Below are positions 18,251-27,520 of a stretch of DNA of 64,000 nucleotides, in pieces. Position numbers and translations under genes: made by a program. Source of the DNA: Desulfacinum hydrothermale DSM 13146 (GTDB taxonomy: Bacteria; Desulfobacterota; Syntrophobacteria; Syntrophobacterales; DSM-9756); the NCBI RefSeq assembly GCF_900176285.1, contig NZ_FWXF01000004.1, positions 124,001-188,000 on the forward strand. Reading direction: 5' to 3'. Under the pieces are notes generated by a model. The model saw nothing but the letters and a program-made list of their open reading frames with translations. It had not been told where the DNA came from and made no database searches. The stretch's first letter is position 1, and every line of letters begins with the position of its first letter.

Positions 18251-18611
18251 GTCCAACCTCCTTCTTTTGTCTAGGTTGCCGATCCTTCCTACCATACGCC
18301 CTGAACATCCTGCGCGGATGTTTTCCGCCCTGTCATGGCCTCCTTTCAAAGAGTGGGTGTCGACGGTATGGGAATCGGGACTCATGGCCGCGCCGGGTGA
18401 CGCTTGTGAAGACCTGTGGGAACCCGGACGATCCGTTGGCGGCAGGCAGTGTCGTCCCGTGTGGCGCAGTTTCTCCAACCACTTACCAAAAAGCGGCGGG
18501 CGGCGCAAGGGCCGGGCTCCCCATTTTCCTTGATCCGGGTCAGGTCTTTTGTTATCAGAAGGCGCCCCTGGAGTTTGCTCAAGAGAACCTTATTTGCAAA
18601 GGAGCCCATCC
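18251..18611. promoter_or_regulatory. Divergent intergenic region with candidate promoter for the amino-acid ABC operon
   Basis: This 361-base gap lies between the leftward TAXI gene and the rightward ABC transporter genes. A sigma70-like pair for the rightward operon is TTGATC at 18530-18535 and TATCAG at 18553-18558, 17 bases apart. The transcript would begin about 45 bases before the ABC gene start. I see no strong leftward promoter and no ORF in the rest. Confidence 0.45.
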
Positions 18612-19376
18612 ATGAAAAGACGCGTGGCCGTTATGGCGTTGGTCCTGAGTCTCCTGGCTTTGCCGTTGCTGGGTGCCGGGTCGGTCCTGGCGGAAGAGAA
18701 GGTCTATATCAACGGCATCGATGCCAATTATCCGCCTTTCACCTTCATCGATGCCACCGGAAAACCGGACGGTCTGGACATCAAGGCGGTGGAATGGATC
18801 GCCAAGGAAATGGGCTTCAAGGTGCGCCACCAGCCCACGGACTGGGCCGCCATCATTCCCTCGCTTCAGGCCAAAAAGATCGATTTCATCGCCTCGGGTA
18901 TGAGCGTCACGCCCGAACGCCAGAAGAAGGTGGATTTCACCATCCCCTATCACAAGACGGTCATGGTGCTGGTGGCGCGCAAGGACTCCAACCTGACCGT
19001 GGAAGAAGCCATGGCGTCCGGGCGCAAGATGGGCGTACAGCGCGGCACCTCGGAGGCCAAGTGGATCGAGGACAACCTGCTCAAGAAGGGCAAAGAGTTT
19101 GAGCTTCGCCATTACGATTCCGCTCCCCTGGCCATGGAAGACATCGTCAACGGCCGCCTGGACACGGCGGCGGTCTCCCTCACGTCCGCCCAGGAGGCCA
19201 TGGAGAAGGGGCTCCCGTTGAAGGTTCTGGGATCTTACGGCCAGCCGGACGACATCACGGCCTACGCGGTGAGAAAGGGGGATACGGAATTGCTGAACCT
19301 GCTCAACGAGGGCCTCAAGCGCCTCATGGCAACCCCCTATTGGAAGGAACTGAAGGAAAAGTACGGCGTGGAGTAG
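18612..19376 (+). CDS. Polar amino-acid ABC transporter substrate-binding protein
   Basis: The protein has 254 residues. Residues 1-26 are a signal peptide (VMALVLSLLALPLLGAGSVL, cut after LAE). The mature part is a bacterial periplasmic binding protein family 3 domain: YINGIDANYPPFTFIDATGK, DGLDIKAVEWIAKEMG, IDFIASGMSVTPERQKKVDF. It binds an amino acid and delivers it to the two permeases downstream. A hairpin follows the gene. Confidence 0.92.
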   Translation: MKRRVAVMALVLSLLALPLLGAGSVLAEEKVYINGIDANYPPFTFIDATGKPDGLDIKAVEWIAKEMGFKVRHQPTDWAAIIPSLQAKKIDFIASGMSVTPERQKKVDFTIPYHKTVMVLVARKDSNLTVEEAMASGRKMGVQRGTSEAKWIEDNLLKKGKEFELRHYDSAPLAMEDIVNGRLDTAAVSLTSAQEAMEKGLPLKVLGSYGQPDDITAYAVRKGDTELLNLLNEGLKRLMATPYWKELKEKYGVE

Positions 19377-19416
19377 ACCGGTTCCAGGCGAGGAACTTCG
19401 GTTCACCATGATAAAG

Positions 19417-19440
19417 GGGGCGCCCGGGTTGGGGCGCCCC
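19417..19440 (+). terminator. Intercistronic hairpin after the binding-protein gene
   Basis: An exact 8-bp stem GGGGCGCC with GGCGCCCC surrounds an eight-base loop. No clear T run follows, so it is more likely an mRNA-stabilising or partial terminator hairpin that raises binding-protein output over the permeases, as is common in ABC operons. Confidence 0.5.
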
Positions 19441-19468
19441 TGTCCTATGTTGTGGCAAGGCGTTTTTC

Positions 19469-20134
19469 ATGAACACACCCCTCGGCGTACTCCAGCAAAG
19501 CCTTCCGTACCTGCTCCAGGGCGTTTGGGTGACGCTGGTGGTGGTGCTGGGGTCTCTGTCCTTGGGGTTGTTGGTGGGCCTTCCCCTGGCGGTGGGCCAG
19601 GTCTATGGGCCGAAGCCCCTGAAGCGGCTCATCGGCATCTACGTGTGGTTCTTCCGGGGAATCCCCCTGCTGGTCCTCCTCTTTCTCTTCTACTTCGGTC
19701 TCTTCCCTTTTCTCCACCTGGACCTTTCGGCCTTTGTCGTGGCCATCATTGTGCTGGGTTCCATCAGTTCGGCCTACCAGTCCCAGATCCTTCGCGGGGC
19801 CATTCTGTCCATCCCCGAAGGGCAGATGAAGGCGGCCCGAGCCATCGGCATGAGCGATGTCCAGGCGATCCGGCACATCATTTTGCCTCAGGCCTTTCGG
19901 CTGGCCGTTCCCGGTTGGTCCAACGAGTATTCCGTCCTGCTTAAGGATTCGGCCGTGACCTACGCCCTGGGCGTGGCGGAACTGATGGCCCGGGCCCACC
20001 ATGTGGCGTCCCGCACCTACCAGCACCTGGTGCTCTACCTGTGTGCCGGTTTCATCTTCATGATCCTCACCTTTCTCGGCACCCGGGCGCTGGACGCCCT
20101 CCATAGAAGGGTGAAGCTGCGAGGTTATTCGTGA
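19469..20134 (+). CDS. Amino-acid ABC transporter permease
   Basis: The protein has 221 residues and is an HisM/GlnP-type inner-membrane permease. It has several membrane spans (VTLVVVLGSLSLGLLVGLP, IPLLVLLFLFYFGLFPFL) and the EAA loop RAIGMSDVQAIRHIILPQAF that contacts the ATPase. The start is a good ATG after the hairpin. It is the first of two permeases flanking the ATPase gene; the pair probably forms a heterodimer. Confidence 0.9.
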   Translation: MNTPLGVLQQSLPYLLQGVWVTLVVVLGSLSLGLLVGLPLAVGQVYGPKPLKRLIGIYVWFFRGIPLLVLLFLFYFGLFPFLHLDLSAFVVAIIVLGSISSAYQSQILRGAILSIPEGQMKAARAIGMSDVQAIRHIILPQAFRLAVPGWSNEYSVLLKDSAVTYALGVAELMARAHHVASRTYQHLVLYLCAGFIFMILTFLGTRALDALHRRVKLRGYS

Positions 20135-20907
20135 ACATGGCGAAGGCGAGCCCCTCGGAGCCCGTCCTGACACTGGACGGGATCCGAAAATCGTTCGGAA
20201 GCAAGGAAATTCTATGCGGTGTGGACCTTTCCATCCACCGGGGGCAGATCAAGGTCCTCATCGGCCCTTCGGGGGCGGGAAAGAGCACGCTGCTCCAGTG
20301 CATCAATTTCCTGGTGGTGCCCGATGGCGGGCGGATCTCCCTGGAAGGGCAGCCCGTGGACCCGTCCGATCGGAAGGCCCTGTGCCGGTATCGGCAGCAG
20401 GTGGGCATGATCTTCCAGGACTTCAACCTTTTTGACCACCTGACGGCCCTGGGGAACGTGGAGATCGGCCTGGTGCGCGTCAAGAAGATGAAGCGGTCCA
20501 TGGCGCGGGAACGGGCCCTGGCGGAGTTGGAACGTGTGGGCCTGGCCCGGCACGCCCACCAATACCCGGCTGAGCTTTCCGGTGGTCAGAAGCAGCGGGT
20601 ATCCATCGCCCGTGCCCTGGCCCTGGATCCCAAGGTGATGTTGCTGGACGAACCCACGTCGGCCTTGGACCCGGAACTCATCGGCGAGGTCCATGCGGTG
20701 ATCCGGGAGCTGGGAGCCGCCGGCATGACCATGATCATGGCCACGCACCAGATCGGTTTCGCCCGCGCCCTGGCCCAGGAAATCATCTTCATGGAAAACG
20801 GCGTCATCATCGAACAGGGACCTCCGGACCAGATCCTGGACGATGCCCAGTGCCAAAGGACGCGGGAGTTTTGTGCCAAGATCACGGAACTGGGTGGGCA
20901 CGGATGA
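20131..20907 (+). CDS. Amino-acid ABC transporter ATP-binding protein
   Basis: The protein has 258 residues. The GTG at 20131 overlaps the previous gene by four bases; an ATG at 20137 is an alternative. ATPase motifs are Walker A IGPSGAGKSTLL, Q-loop MIFQDFNLF, signature LSGGQKQRVSIARAL, Walker B VMLLDEPTSALDP and the H-loop Thr-His in MIMATHQIG. It powers the importer formed with the two permeases. Confidence 0.95.
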   Translation: MNMAKASPSEPVLTLDGIRKSFGSKEILCGVDLSIHRGQIKVLIGPSGAGKSTLLQCINFLVVPDGGRISLEGQPVDPSDRKALCRYRQQVGMIFQDFNLFDHLTALGNVEIGLVRVKKMKRSMARERALAELERVGLARHAHQYPAELSGGQKQRVSIARALALDPKVMLLDEPTSALDPELIGEVHAVIRELGAAGMTMIMATHQIGFARALAQEIIFMENGVIIEQGPPDQILDDAQCQRTREFCAKITELGGHG

Positions 20908-21581
20908 CAGGGGAGGCGGGATTCATCTTTAATGAGCTGATGCCCTCGCTTCTGCGCGGTCTATGGATGAGCCTGGGTCTCATCGTGCCGTCGGCCGTGC
21001 TGGGGTTTTTTCTGGGGGTGCTGGCGGGATCGTGCCGTGTCTACGGGGTCCGGGCCCTGCGCTGGTCCGCCCATGTGTACGTAGCCCTTTTTCGGGGCTT
21101 TCCGCTTCTTGTGCAGCTCTACATCTGGTACTTCGGCCTGCCGCGCCTGGGTGTCTACCTCAGCCCCTACATGGCCTCGGTGCTGGGTTTTTCCCTGTGC
21201 AGCGGGGCCTATCATTCGGAATACATCCGAGGCGCGTTGCTTTCCATCAAGAAGGGGCAGGTTCAAGCCGCCCAGGCCATCGGCATGACCCGGCTCCAGA
21301 CCATCTTGCACGTGATCCTGCCGCAGGCGGTGCGTCGGGCTCTGCCCGGGTGCGGCAATGAGATCATCTATCTCATCAAATATTCCAGCCTGGCCTACAT
21401 GGTCACCTGCATCGAGCTGACCGGGGAGGGCAAGATCATTGCCTCGGCCACCTTCAAGTACACGGAAGTCTTCACCGTGGTGGGCATCATCTACCTGGCC
21501 CTGGTGAGTGTGGCGTCCTGGGGGCTGGGAAAGCTCGAAGACCGCCTGGCCCTGCCGGGTTTCCAATACCACCGCGCGTAA
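20904..21581 (+). CDS. Amino-acid ABC transporter permease
   Basis: The protein has 225 residues and starts at an ATGA overlap with the ATPase gene. It is HisQ/GlnP-like with the EAA loop QAIGMTRLQTILHVILPQAV and membrane spans such as LIVPSAVLGFFLGVLAGS. With the first permease it would make the membrane pore. It is the last gene of the operon; a repeat element follows. Confidence 0.9.
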   Translation: MTGEAGFIFNELMPSLLRGLWMSLGLIVPSAVLGFFLGVLAGSCRVYGVRALRWSAHVYVALFRGFPLLVQLYIWYFGLPRLGVYLSPYMASVLGFSLCSGAYHSEYIRGALLSIKKGQVQAAQAIGMTRLQTILHVILPQAVRRALPGCGNEIIYLIKYSSLAYMVTCIELTGEGKIIASATFKYTEVFTVVGIIYLALVSVASWGLGKLEDRLALPGFQYHRA

Positions 21582-21927
21582 AGGGGCCCTGCACCCTTTT
21601 TCCTCTGGAGAGCGCTCTGACTTCCTGTCCACCCCTTCCGTGGGGGCGACCCGGCGGGCCGCCCCCCATGGGTAGGCGGGTAGGAACAAACGGTGAGGAG
21701 GCTGTCTGACAATGGCCTCTCGGCCTCTTTGCCCTTTCTGACAAATGCCATCCCACTGTGCCATGTGATGTTTTTTAAGCATTAGGGGCGGGTTCGGAAC
21801 CCGCCGTAGTGTTAAAGGCCAGGCCGGCAGGACGGCCCCGCCGGGTAGTCCCAACCTTCCGCCCGCACAAGAAGGGAGCAACCGAGGCGTTCTCGGACAA
21901 GCTCTGAGTGCCTTTGCGGCCCGTGGC
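21582..21927. other. Intergenic region holding a palindromic block and repeat copy B
   Basis: This 346-base gap lies between the convergent ABC permease and aminotransferase genes. It begins with a GC-rich block (GTGGGGGCGACCCGGCGGGC at about 21641) that resembles a block near 32648, then holds repeat copy B from 21697. No gene is seen. Confidence 0.6.
21697..21905 (-). repeat. Intergenic repeat family 1, copy B (full length, inverted)
   Basis: Read on the minus strand, it starts GAGCTTGTCCGAGAACGCC, passes GGTTGCTCCCTTCTTGT, CGGCGGGTTCCGAACCCGCC and GGCACAGTGGGATGGCATTT, and ends GGCCATTGTCAGACAGCCTC. The two ends are imperfect inverted repeats. It is the best-preserved complete copy and lies 22 bases beyond the aminotransferase stop codon. 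Confidence 0.88.
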
Positions 21928-23277
21928 TCACATCCCCACTTCCTTTTCCACCGCCTGGATGGCTTCACCCAGGATGCGCACGATTTCGTCCAACTCTTCT
22001 TCCGTGATGATGAAGGGCGGGGCCAACAGAATGTGATCTCCGTTGATGCCGTCCGCTCCGCCGGATCCGGGGTAGGTGATGAGGCCTCTTCGGAAGGCCT
22101 CCTGGGCCACCCGGGCACTGATCTTGCCAGAAGGAGCGAAGGGGGCCTTGGTCTCCTTGTTCTGGACCAGCTCCACGCCGGCGAACAAACCCAGCCCCCG
22201 CACATCCCCCACCATGGGGCGCTCCAGGAGCCCGCGAAGTTTTTCCAGGAACACCTCGCCCATTGTTGCGCATCGCGCAATCAGGTCCTTTTCTTCCAGG
22301 TAGCGAAGGACCGCGGCGCCTACGGCCACCGAAAGCGGGTTCTGACTGTAGGTGTGTCCATGGACGAAGGCACCGGAGCCGCTCCGGATGGCGTCGTGGA
22401 TCTCCTCCTTGACGATCACGGCGCCCAGGGGCGTGTAGCCGGAACTGAGGCCTTTGGCGGAAACAATCACGTCAGGTACCACGCTCCAGTGATCCAGACA
22501 GAAATTGCGGCCCGTGCGGCCCACCCCGGTCATGACTTCGTCGGCGATGAGCTTTACCTCGTAGGTGTCGCAGATTTCCCGAATGCGCTGCCAGTAGCCG
22601 TCCCGGGGAACCAGGGCTCCCGCCGTGGCGCCCACCACCGGTTCGGCGATGAAGGCCGCCACGGCGTCCGGGCCTTCGTATTTGATGGTGCGCTCCAGCT
22701 GCTCGGCGCATTCCAGGGAGCAGGTTTGGGGCTCCCGGCCGAAGGGACAGCGGTAGCAGTAGGCGGGTTCGATATGGGGAGTGTGGAGGAAATGGGGATG
22801 ATAGTGGCGGCGCCGGGCCGTGTGGCCGCCCAGGGCCACGGCGCCCATGGTGTTTCCATGGAAGCTCACCCAACGGCTGATCACCTTGTATTTGTCGGGC
22901 CTTCCCACTTCCCGCCAGTACTGGCGGACCACCTTCACCGCCGTTTCCACCGCTTCGGAGCCGCCGGAAAGGAAATAGACGCGGCTCAAGGACGGGTCCG
23001 GTGCCAGCCGCACCAACCGATCGGCGCATTCACGGGCCGCCTCGCTGGTAAAATGGCTCCCGTGAGCGAACGAGATGCGGGCGGCCTGCTCCTTCATGGC
23101 CTCCAGAATCTCGGGCACGCCGTGGCCCAGGCTCACCACGCAGGCGCCGCCGGACCCATCAATGTAACGGTTGCCGTCCTTGTCCCAGATATGGATGCCT
23201 TCTCCTCGATCCACCACCGGGTAGGTCTTTCGAAGATTGCGATAAAAGACGTGGTTTTCCATGTGCTCGCTGAGCAT
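21928..23277 (-). CDS. Class-III (aspartate-type) PLP-dependent aminotransferase
   Basis: The protein has 449 residues from the ATG at 23275-23277 (AAGGGGA upstream; a slightly longer frame starts at 23295). Motifs: DKDGNRYIDGSGGACVVSLG, LSGGSEAVETAVKVVRQYW (PLP phosphate-binding), WVSFHGNTMGAVALGG, IADEVMTGVGRTG with the PLP-contacting Asp, and SAKGLSSGYTPLGAVI with the Schiff-base lysine. The family covers ornithine, beta-alanine, putrescine and related aminotransferases; the substrate is not predictable. The insertion YCYRCPFGREPQTCSLEC is Cys-rich. Inverted copies of repeat family 1 flank the gene. Confidence 0.88.
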   Translation of the reverse strand: MLSEHMENHVFYRNLRKTYPVVDRGEGIHIWDKDGNRYIDGSGGACVVSLGHGVPEILEAMKEQAARISFAHGSHFTSEAARECADRLVRLAPDPSLSRVYFLSGGSEAVETAVKVVRQYWREVGRPDKYKVISRWVSFHGNTMGAVALGGHTARRRHYHPHFLHTPHIEPAYCYRCPFGREPQTCSLECAEQLERTIKYEGPDAVAAFIAEPVVGATAGALVPRDGYWQRIREICDTYEVKLIADEVMTGVGRTGRNFCLDHWSVVPDVIVSAKGLSSGYTPLGAVIVKEEIHDAIRSGSGAFVHGHTYSQNPLSVAVGAAVLRYLEEKDLIARCATMGEVFLEKLRGLLERPMVGDVRGLGLFAGVELVQNKETKAPFAPSGKISARVAQEAFRRGLITYPGSGGADGINGDHILLAPPFIITEEELDEIVRILGEAIQAVEKEVGM

Positions 23278-23422
23278 GGCGGTCCCCCTTGGCATGCCGT
23301 TTGGCGGGTAATGGTTTGCCCTGTCCCACTAGGTCCAATCGTCCTTTGCTCTTTAGGCCAAGGGCGAGGCTTTGTGAAGGGGAAATGACGTTCGGGGTGC
23401 AGAAAGCATGGGCCCGATGCAC

Positions 23423-23560
23423 GAGGAGGCCGTCTGAGAACGCCCGGGTGGCTCCCTTATTAACCGGTGTGCCCGCGCTGCCGGCCTGGCGTTTCAGCCG
23501 TAGGGGCCGGGTTCCAAACCCGCCTCCCAAAAGGCCGAAGGCCATTGTGGGACCGCCTCC
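23423..23560 (+). repeat. Intergenic repeat family 1, copy C (internally deleted)
   Basis: It starts GAGGAGGCCGTCTGAGAACG, keeps GGTGGCTCCCTTATTAACC, a GGGCCGGGTTCCAAACCCG centre and the right end GGCCATTGTGGGACCGCCTC. The segment between the two blocks is shortened. It lies upstream of the aminotransferase, in opposite orientation to copy B. The 503-base gap from 23278 to 23780 holds this copy and the promoter below; I see nothing else in it. Confidence 0.8.
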
Positions 23561-23716
23561 GAGGAGAGGCGCCTTGCCCTGATAAGCCCGCGCCAACCGC
23601 GTGTCTCCTTGAGAAAAGCCGATTTGGAGACCTCCCCTGGGCGGATGGGGCCGAGGCGTCCGGCCCTTCCTCCCCGTCTTGGAACACCTTCGCTGGAAAG
23701 GCTTTCCACTAAGGCC

Positions 23717-23746
23717 TTGACACGGCTTCCGGCCCCCCTTTATAAA
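23717..23746 (+). promoter_or_regulatory. Sigma70-type promoter for the small Cys4 gene and possibly rplU
   Basis: TTGACA at 23717-23722 and TATAAA at 23741-23746 are separated by 18 bases. Both boxes are near consensus. The expected start point is about 30 bases before the small gene's ATG. Confidence 0.75.
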
Positions 23747-23780
23747 GCAGTGTTACGTCACTTCTGGAGGAGGCCGAGCT

Positions 23781-23912
23781 ATGCGACTGCGGAGCCCATG
23801 TCTGGACTGTGACAAGGTGGACCAGGACAAGAACAAGTGCCTGGAAAGCTGCGAGAAGCTCAAGGAATTTCAGGAGATGATCGCCAAACAGGGGGTTTAT
23901 GCTCGCGTGTGA
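23781..23912 (+). CDS. Small four-cysteine protein (43 aa)
   Basis: The reading frame starts at an ATG with an excellent GGAGGAGGCCGAGCT ribosome binding site and encodes 43 residues. Two cysteine pairs, Cys7-x2-Cys10 and Cys20-x3-Cys24, surround a charged stretch (DKVDQDKNKC), which suggests a single metal-binding site, probably zinc. It lies between a strong promoter and an intrinsic terminator, just before rplU. No named family is recognised. It could be a small metal-binding regulator or a peptide that acts in the leader; the sequence does not decide. Confidence 0.7.
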   Translation: MRLRSPCLDCDKVDQDKNKCLESCEKLKEFQEMIAKQGVYARV

Positions 23913-23939
23913 GAGGACTTCTCGACGCACACACCCCGG

Positions 23940-23961
23940 GCGGCCCGAGGCCGCTTTTTTT
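23940..23961 (+). terminator. Intrinsic terminator after the small Cys4 gene
   Basis: A perfect 6-bp stem GCGGCC/GGCCGC with loop CGA is followed by seven T. It separates the small gene from rplU and could act as a full terminator or an attenuator of rplU. Confidence 0.8.
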
Positions 23962-24017
23962 GTGGAACGTCGGGCCGGCGGGCCGGAAGACATAAAACAG
24001 GGCGGAGGATGACATCC

Positions 24018-24344
24018 ATGTACGCAATCGTTGAATCAGGTGGCAAACAGTACAAGGCCGAACCGGGCGCTGTACTCAAATTGGAAAAGCTGGCCGGGGA
24101 ACCCGGCGACGAAATCCTTCTGGATCAGGTGCTCCTGGTGGCTGATGGGGAGCAGGTCCAGGTGGGGCGGCCTGTGCTGGAAGACAAGGTGGTTCGAGGC
24201 CGCATCGTGGAACAGGCCCGACACAAGAAAGTCGTCATCTTCAAGTACAAGCGGCGCAAGGACTACCACAAGAAGCAGGGGCATCGCCAATACTACACGG
24301 CGGTCCGGATCGAGGGCATCGAGGACCGGGCGGCTCAGAGCTGA
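24018..24344 (+). CDS. rplU: 50S ribosomal protein L21
   Basis: The protein has 108 residues. The family start MYAIVESGGKQYKAEPG is at the ATG at 24018, with CGGAGGATG upstream, so the ATG nine bases earlier is not used. KYKRRKDYHKKQGHRQYYT is the typical RNA-binding basic stretch. It binds 23S rRNA. rplU-rpmA-obgE is the conserved bacterial order. Confidence 0.97.
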   Translation: MYAIVESGGKQYKAEPGAVLKLEKLAGEPGDEILLDQVLLVADGEQVQVGRPVLEDKVVRGRIVEQARHKKVVIFKYKRRKDYHKKQGHRQYYTAVRIEGIEDRAAQS

Positions 24345-24403
24345 ACCACTTTTGGAAAAGAAGGCCTCAGGTTCCGGTGAAGACCTGAGGGGGAGGGCAT
24401 GGC

Positions 24404-24673
24404 ATGGCACATAAAAAGGCAGGCGGCAGTTCTCGAAACGGTCGCGACAGTGCAGGACAGAGACGGGGCGTCAAGAAGTACGGCGGCGAATTCGTTCGTG
24501 CCGGAAACATCCTGGTGCGCCAGCTGGGCACCAAGTTTCACCCCGGCCGGAACGTGGGCATGGGCAAAGACTACACCTTGTTTGCCCTGATCGACGGTGT
24601 GGTGGCCTTCGAACACAAAGACAAGACCCGCAAGCAGATCAGCGTCTATCCCATACCGACCCAGGCCCAGTAA
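24404..24673 (+). CDS. rpmA: 50S ribosomal protein L27
   Basis: The protein has 89 residues. [20 protein letters not shown] and [20 protein letters not shown] are diagnostic. L27 has a flexible N-terminus that reaches the peptidyl-transferase centre. The start codon directly follows a ribosome binding site. The gene lies 59 bases after rplU. Confidence 0.97.
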   Translation: MAHKKAGGSSRNGRDSAGQRRGVKKYGGEFVRAGNILVRQLGTKFHPGRNVGMGKDYTLFALIDGVVAFEHKDKTRKQISVYPIPTQAQ

Positions 24674-25771
<1,098 letters not shown>

Positions 25772-25790
25772 TGGATCGGGCGGGTCTCCA

Positions 25791-25920
25791 GGAGGCTGAC
25801 AGAGAACGCCCAGGTGGCTCCCTTTTGTGCGAACGGAAGCTTGGGGCGACCGGCCGGGCCCGTGCTGCCGGCCTTTCAGCCGTAGGGGCCGATTCCGAAC
25901 CCGCCCCTACAGGGCTCAAT
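25791..25920 (+). repeat. Intergenic repeat family 1, copy D (right part missing)
   Basis: It starts GGAGGCTGACAGAGAACGCC and keeps CGGAAGCTTGGGGCGACC, CCCGTGCTGCCGGCCT and a degenerate centre CGATTCCGAACCCGCCCC, ending GGGCTCAATG. The right half seen in copies A and B is absent, so this copy is truncated. It lies after obgE. Confidence 0.78.
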
Positions 25921-25995
25921 GGGTAGGGGAGCCCTTGCCGGGGGCAAGTGTCTTCCGGCTGAGCTGATTGGAGCGGGGAAGATGCCCCTGGCTCG

Positions 25996-27435
25996 TCAGG
26001 CGCCTGAGAGCGCCAGGATCGTCACCGGATGTTTCAGGTGCCGGCGCAGTCGGTCGGCATCGTCTTTCGTGGGAACGAAGGCGAACCAATCGTCGGCGGA
26101 AAGGGCGTGCAGGTCCAGATCCCCCGGCAGGCGCCATTCCCGTTCCAGCTTCCACGTTCTCTTCGGTGGATCGTGGACCTGGAAGCGAAAACGATCGTCT
26201 TCCCGCAGTCTTTCATAACAGGGGGAAGGAGCGTAGATAACCGGACGCGCTCCAAGCGCCTTGAGCGCCCGACGCCGCACGGCCACTCCATAGGGCTCAA
26301 AGGTCCATCGGATAAGACCCGGGTGCCACCGGCTGATGTGGGCCAGCTGCTCGGGCGGCACGGCCGTCCAGGAAACCACCGGGTAGCCGCCGCGGATGAG
26401 ATGGGCGCTTTTTCGGAGGCGGCCCTCGGTGAGGATACGCAAGAGCGTGTCCAGGCTGGTGTGGTCGGCCCAGGGGGCGTCTTCCAAAAGATCTCGCGCC
26501 CACTGGCAAAGGCCTTGGCCCGGCCAGGGACCCGGTCGCGACCGGGTGTAATGGTAGAGGTACTGGGTCCAGGCAGGCACCACCTTGGGCCGGGCGCCAA
26601 GCACCGGCGGGGATCTTTTTTTCGAAGCCTTTCGCCGCTGGGCCGGTGCGGGTTGGAAGTGGGGGCGAACCCAGGCGGAAAATTCCCTCTGGAGAGCCAA
26701 GCCCCCGCCCGAGGCAGCATCTTCTTGTGGGGGCATCCAAAGCTCCACCGGCCGGGGTCTCTGGGCCAGCTCTTGCCTCAGGGTCCGCTCCAGGGTGCCG
26801 GCTCGCCGGATCTCCAGAAGGATCCATCGGTCGGCCAGGGCGGCCAGCAGCCGGTCTCGGCACTGCATGGCTTGGGCCGGGGGGCACAGGGAGCGGCCGG
26901 GAAGGCAGCACAGAAGCGTTGGGGCTGGGCGTTCCAGCCCATGGGCTCGGAAGGCCCGCTGGAAAGACTGGGATCGGTGGGGCGGCACCAGCACCAGGCA
27001 CGGTCGTTTTCTGGCAAGGGCCCAGCAGGTGACCAGATCGTAGGTGGCCGTGCCCAAACTGGCGAGCCAGGTGCCCGGGCGGTGCTCGTGATGGGTCAGG
27101 ACCCTTCGCAAGGCCTGCAGCCAGGGAGCCTTGCGGGGTGTGGCCTTGGTCTTTCGGGAATTGAAAAGGGCGCGCCAGGGCCGGGGGCCTTCCGGGAGGA
27201 TCCCGCTGAAAAAGAGGAAGGACGGACAGGGGGACAGGGGATGCCCCGGCGGCCACCGGCAGACAAGGAGACCCAAGCCGGCCCTGGACGTGGGTTCGCT
27301 GGGAGCGGTGGAGCTCCGGGCGGCTTCCCCCCAGAGGGCTTTCAGCTCCCGGTGTAGCTCCGGGCCGGTGAGGGCCTTTCGGCGGGAAAGACGCAGGGCC
27401 TGGTCCCGGAGCGTTTCGTCCCATCTTGGATCCAT
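25996..27435 (-). CDS. Uncharacterised protein with possible SLOG/DprA-like N-terminus and ART-like C-terminus
   Basis: The product has about 479 residues from MDPRWDETLR; another ATG 27 bases upstream would add nine. Two regions stand out. Residues about 120-235 (TWLASLGTATYDLVTCWALA; RDRLLAALADRWILLEIRRA; ELWMPP) resemble the Rossmann-like SMF/DprA and LOG (SLOG) fold, in which RN-R-IA-LAD-VV-VEA is diagnostic. Residues about 292-470 begin LYHYTRSRPGPWPGQG, continue with TLLRILTEGRLRKS and VVSWTAVPPEQL, and end with LEREWRLPGDLDL. A His-Tyr-x-Glu-type layout of this sort is found in ART-fold and DUF2971-type proteins. Both assignments are by eye. No function is claimed. It diverges from the YchF-like GTPase gene. 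Confidence 0.6.
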   Translation of the reverse strand: MDPRWDETLRDQALRLSRRKALTGPELHRELKALWGEAARSSTAPSEPTSRAGLGLLVCRWPPGHPLSPCPSFLFFSGILPEGPRPWRALFNSRKTKATPRKAPWLQALRRVLTHHEHRPGTWLASLGTATYDLVTCWALARKRPCLVLVPPHRSQSFQRAFRAHGLERPAPTLLCCLPGRSLCPPAQAMQCRDRLLAALADRWILLEIRRAGTLERTLRQELAQRPRPVELWMPPQEDAASGGGLALQREFSAWVRPHFQPAPAQRRKASKKRSPPVLGARPKVVPAWTQYLYHYTRSRPGPWPGQGLCQWARDLLEDAPWADHTSLDTLLRILTEGRLRKSAHLIRGGYPVVSWTAVPPEQLAHISRWHPGLIRWTFEPYGVAVRRRALKALGARPVIYAPSPCYERLREDDRFRFQVHDPPKRTWKLEREWRLPGDLDLHALSADDWFAFVPTKDDADRLRRHLKHPVTILALSGA

Positions 27436-27520
27436 GGGTGTTAGAATGGGCCTGCTTTCCATGGCTTCATTAGAATAGGATTCAGCAGGCGAATCAAGAA
27501 AGTGATTGGGGAGGCCTTCC

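Noticed and set aside
21790-21815. tRNA T-arm-like GGGCGGGTTCGGAACCCGCC
   Set aside because: It recurs inside each copy of the repeat family, pairs almost completely with itself, and lacks D-arm, anticodon and acceptor stems.
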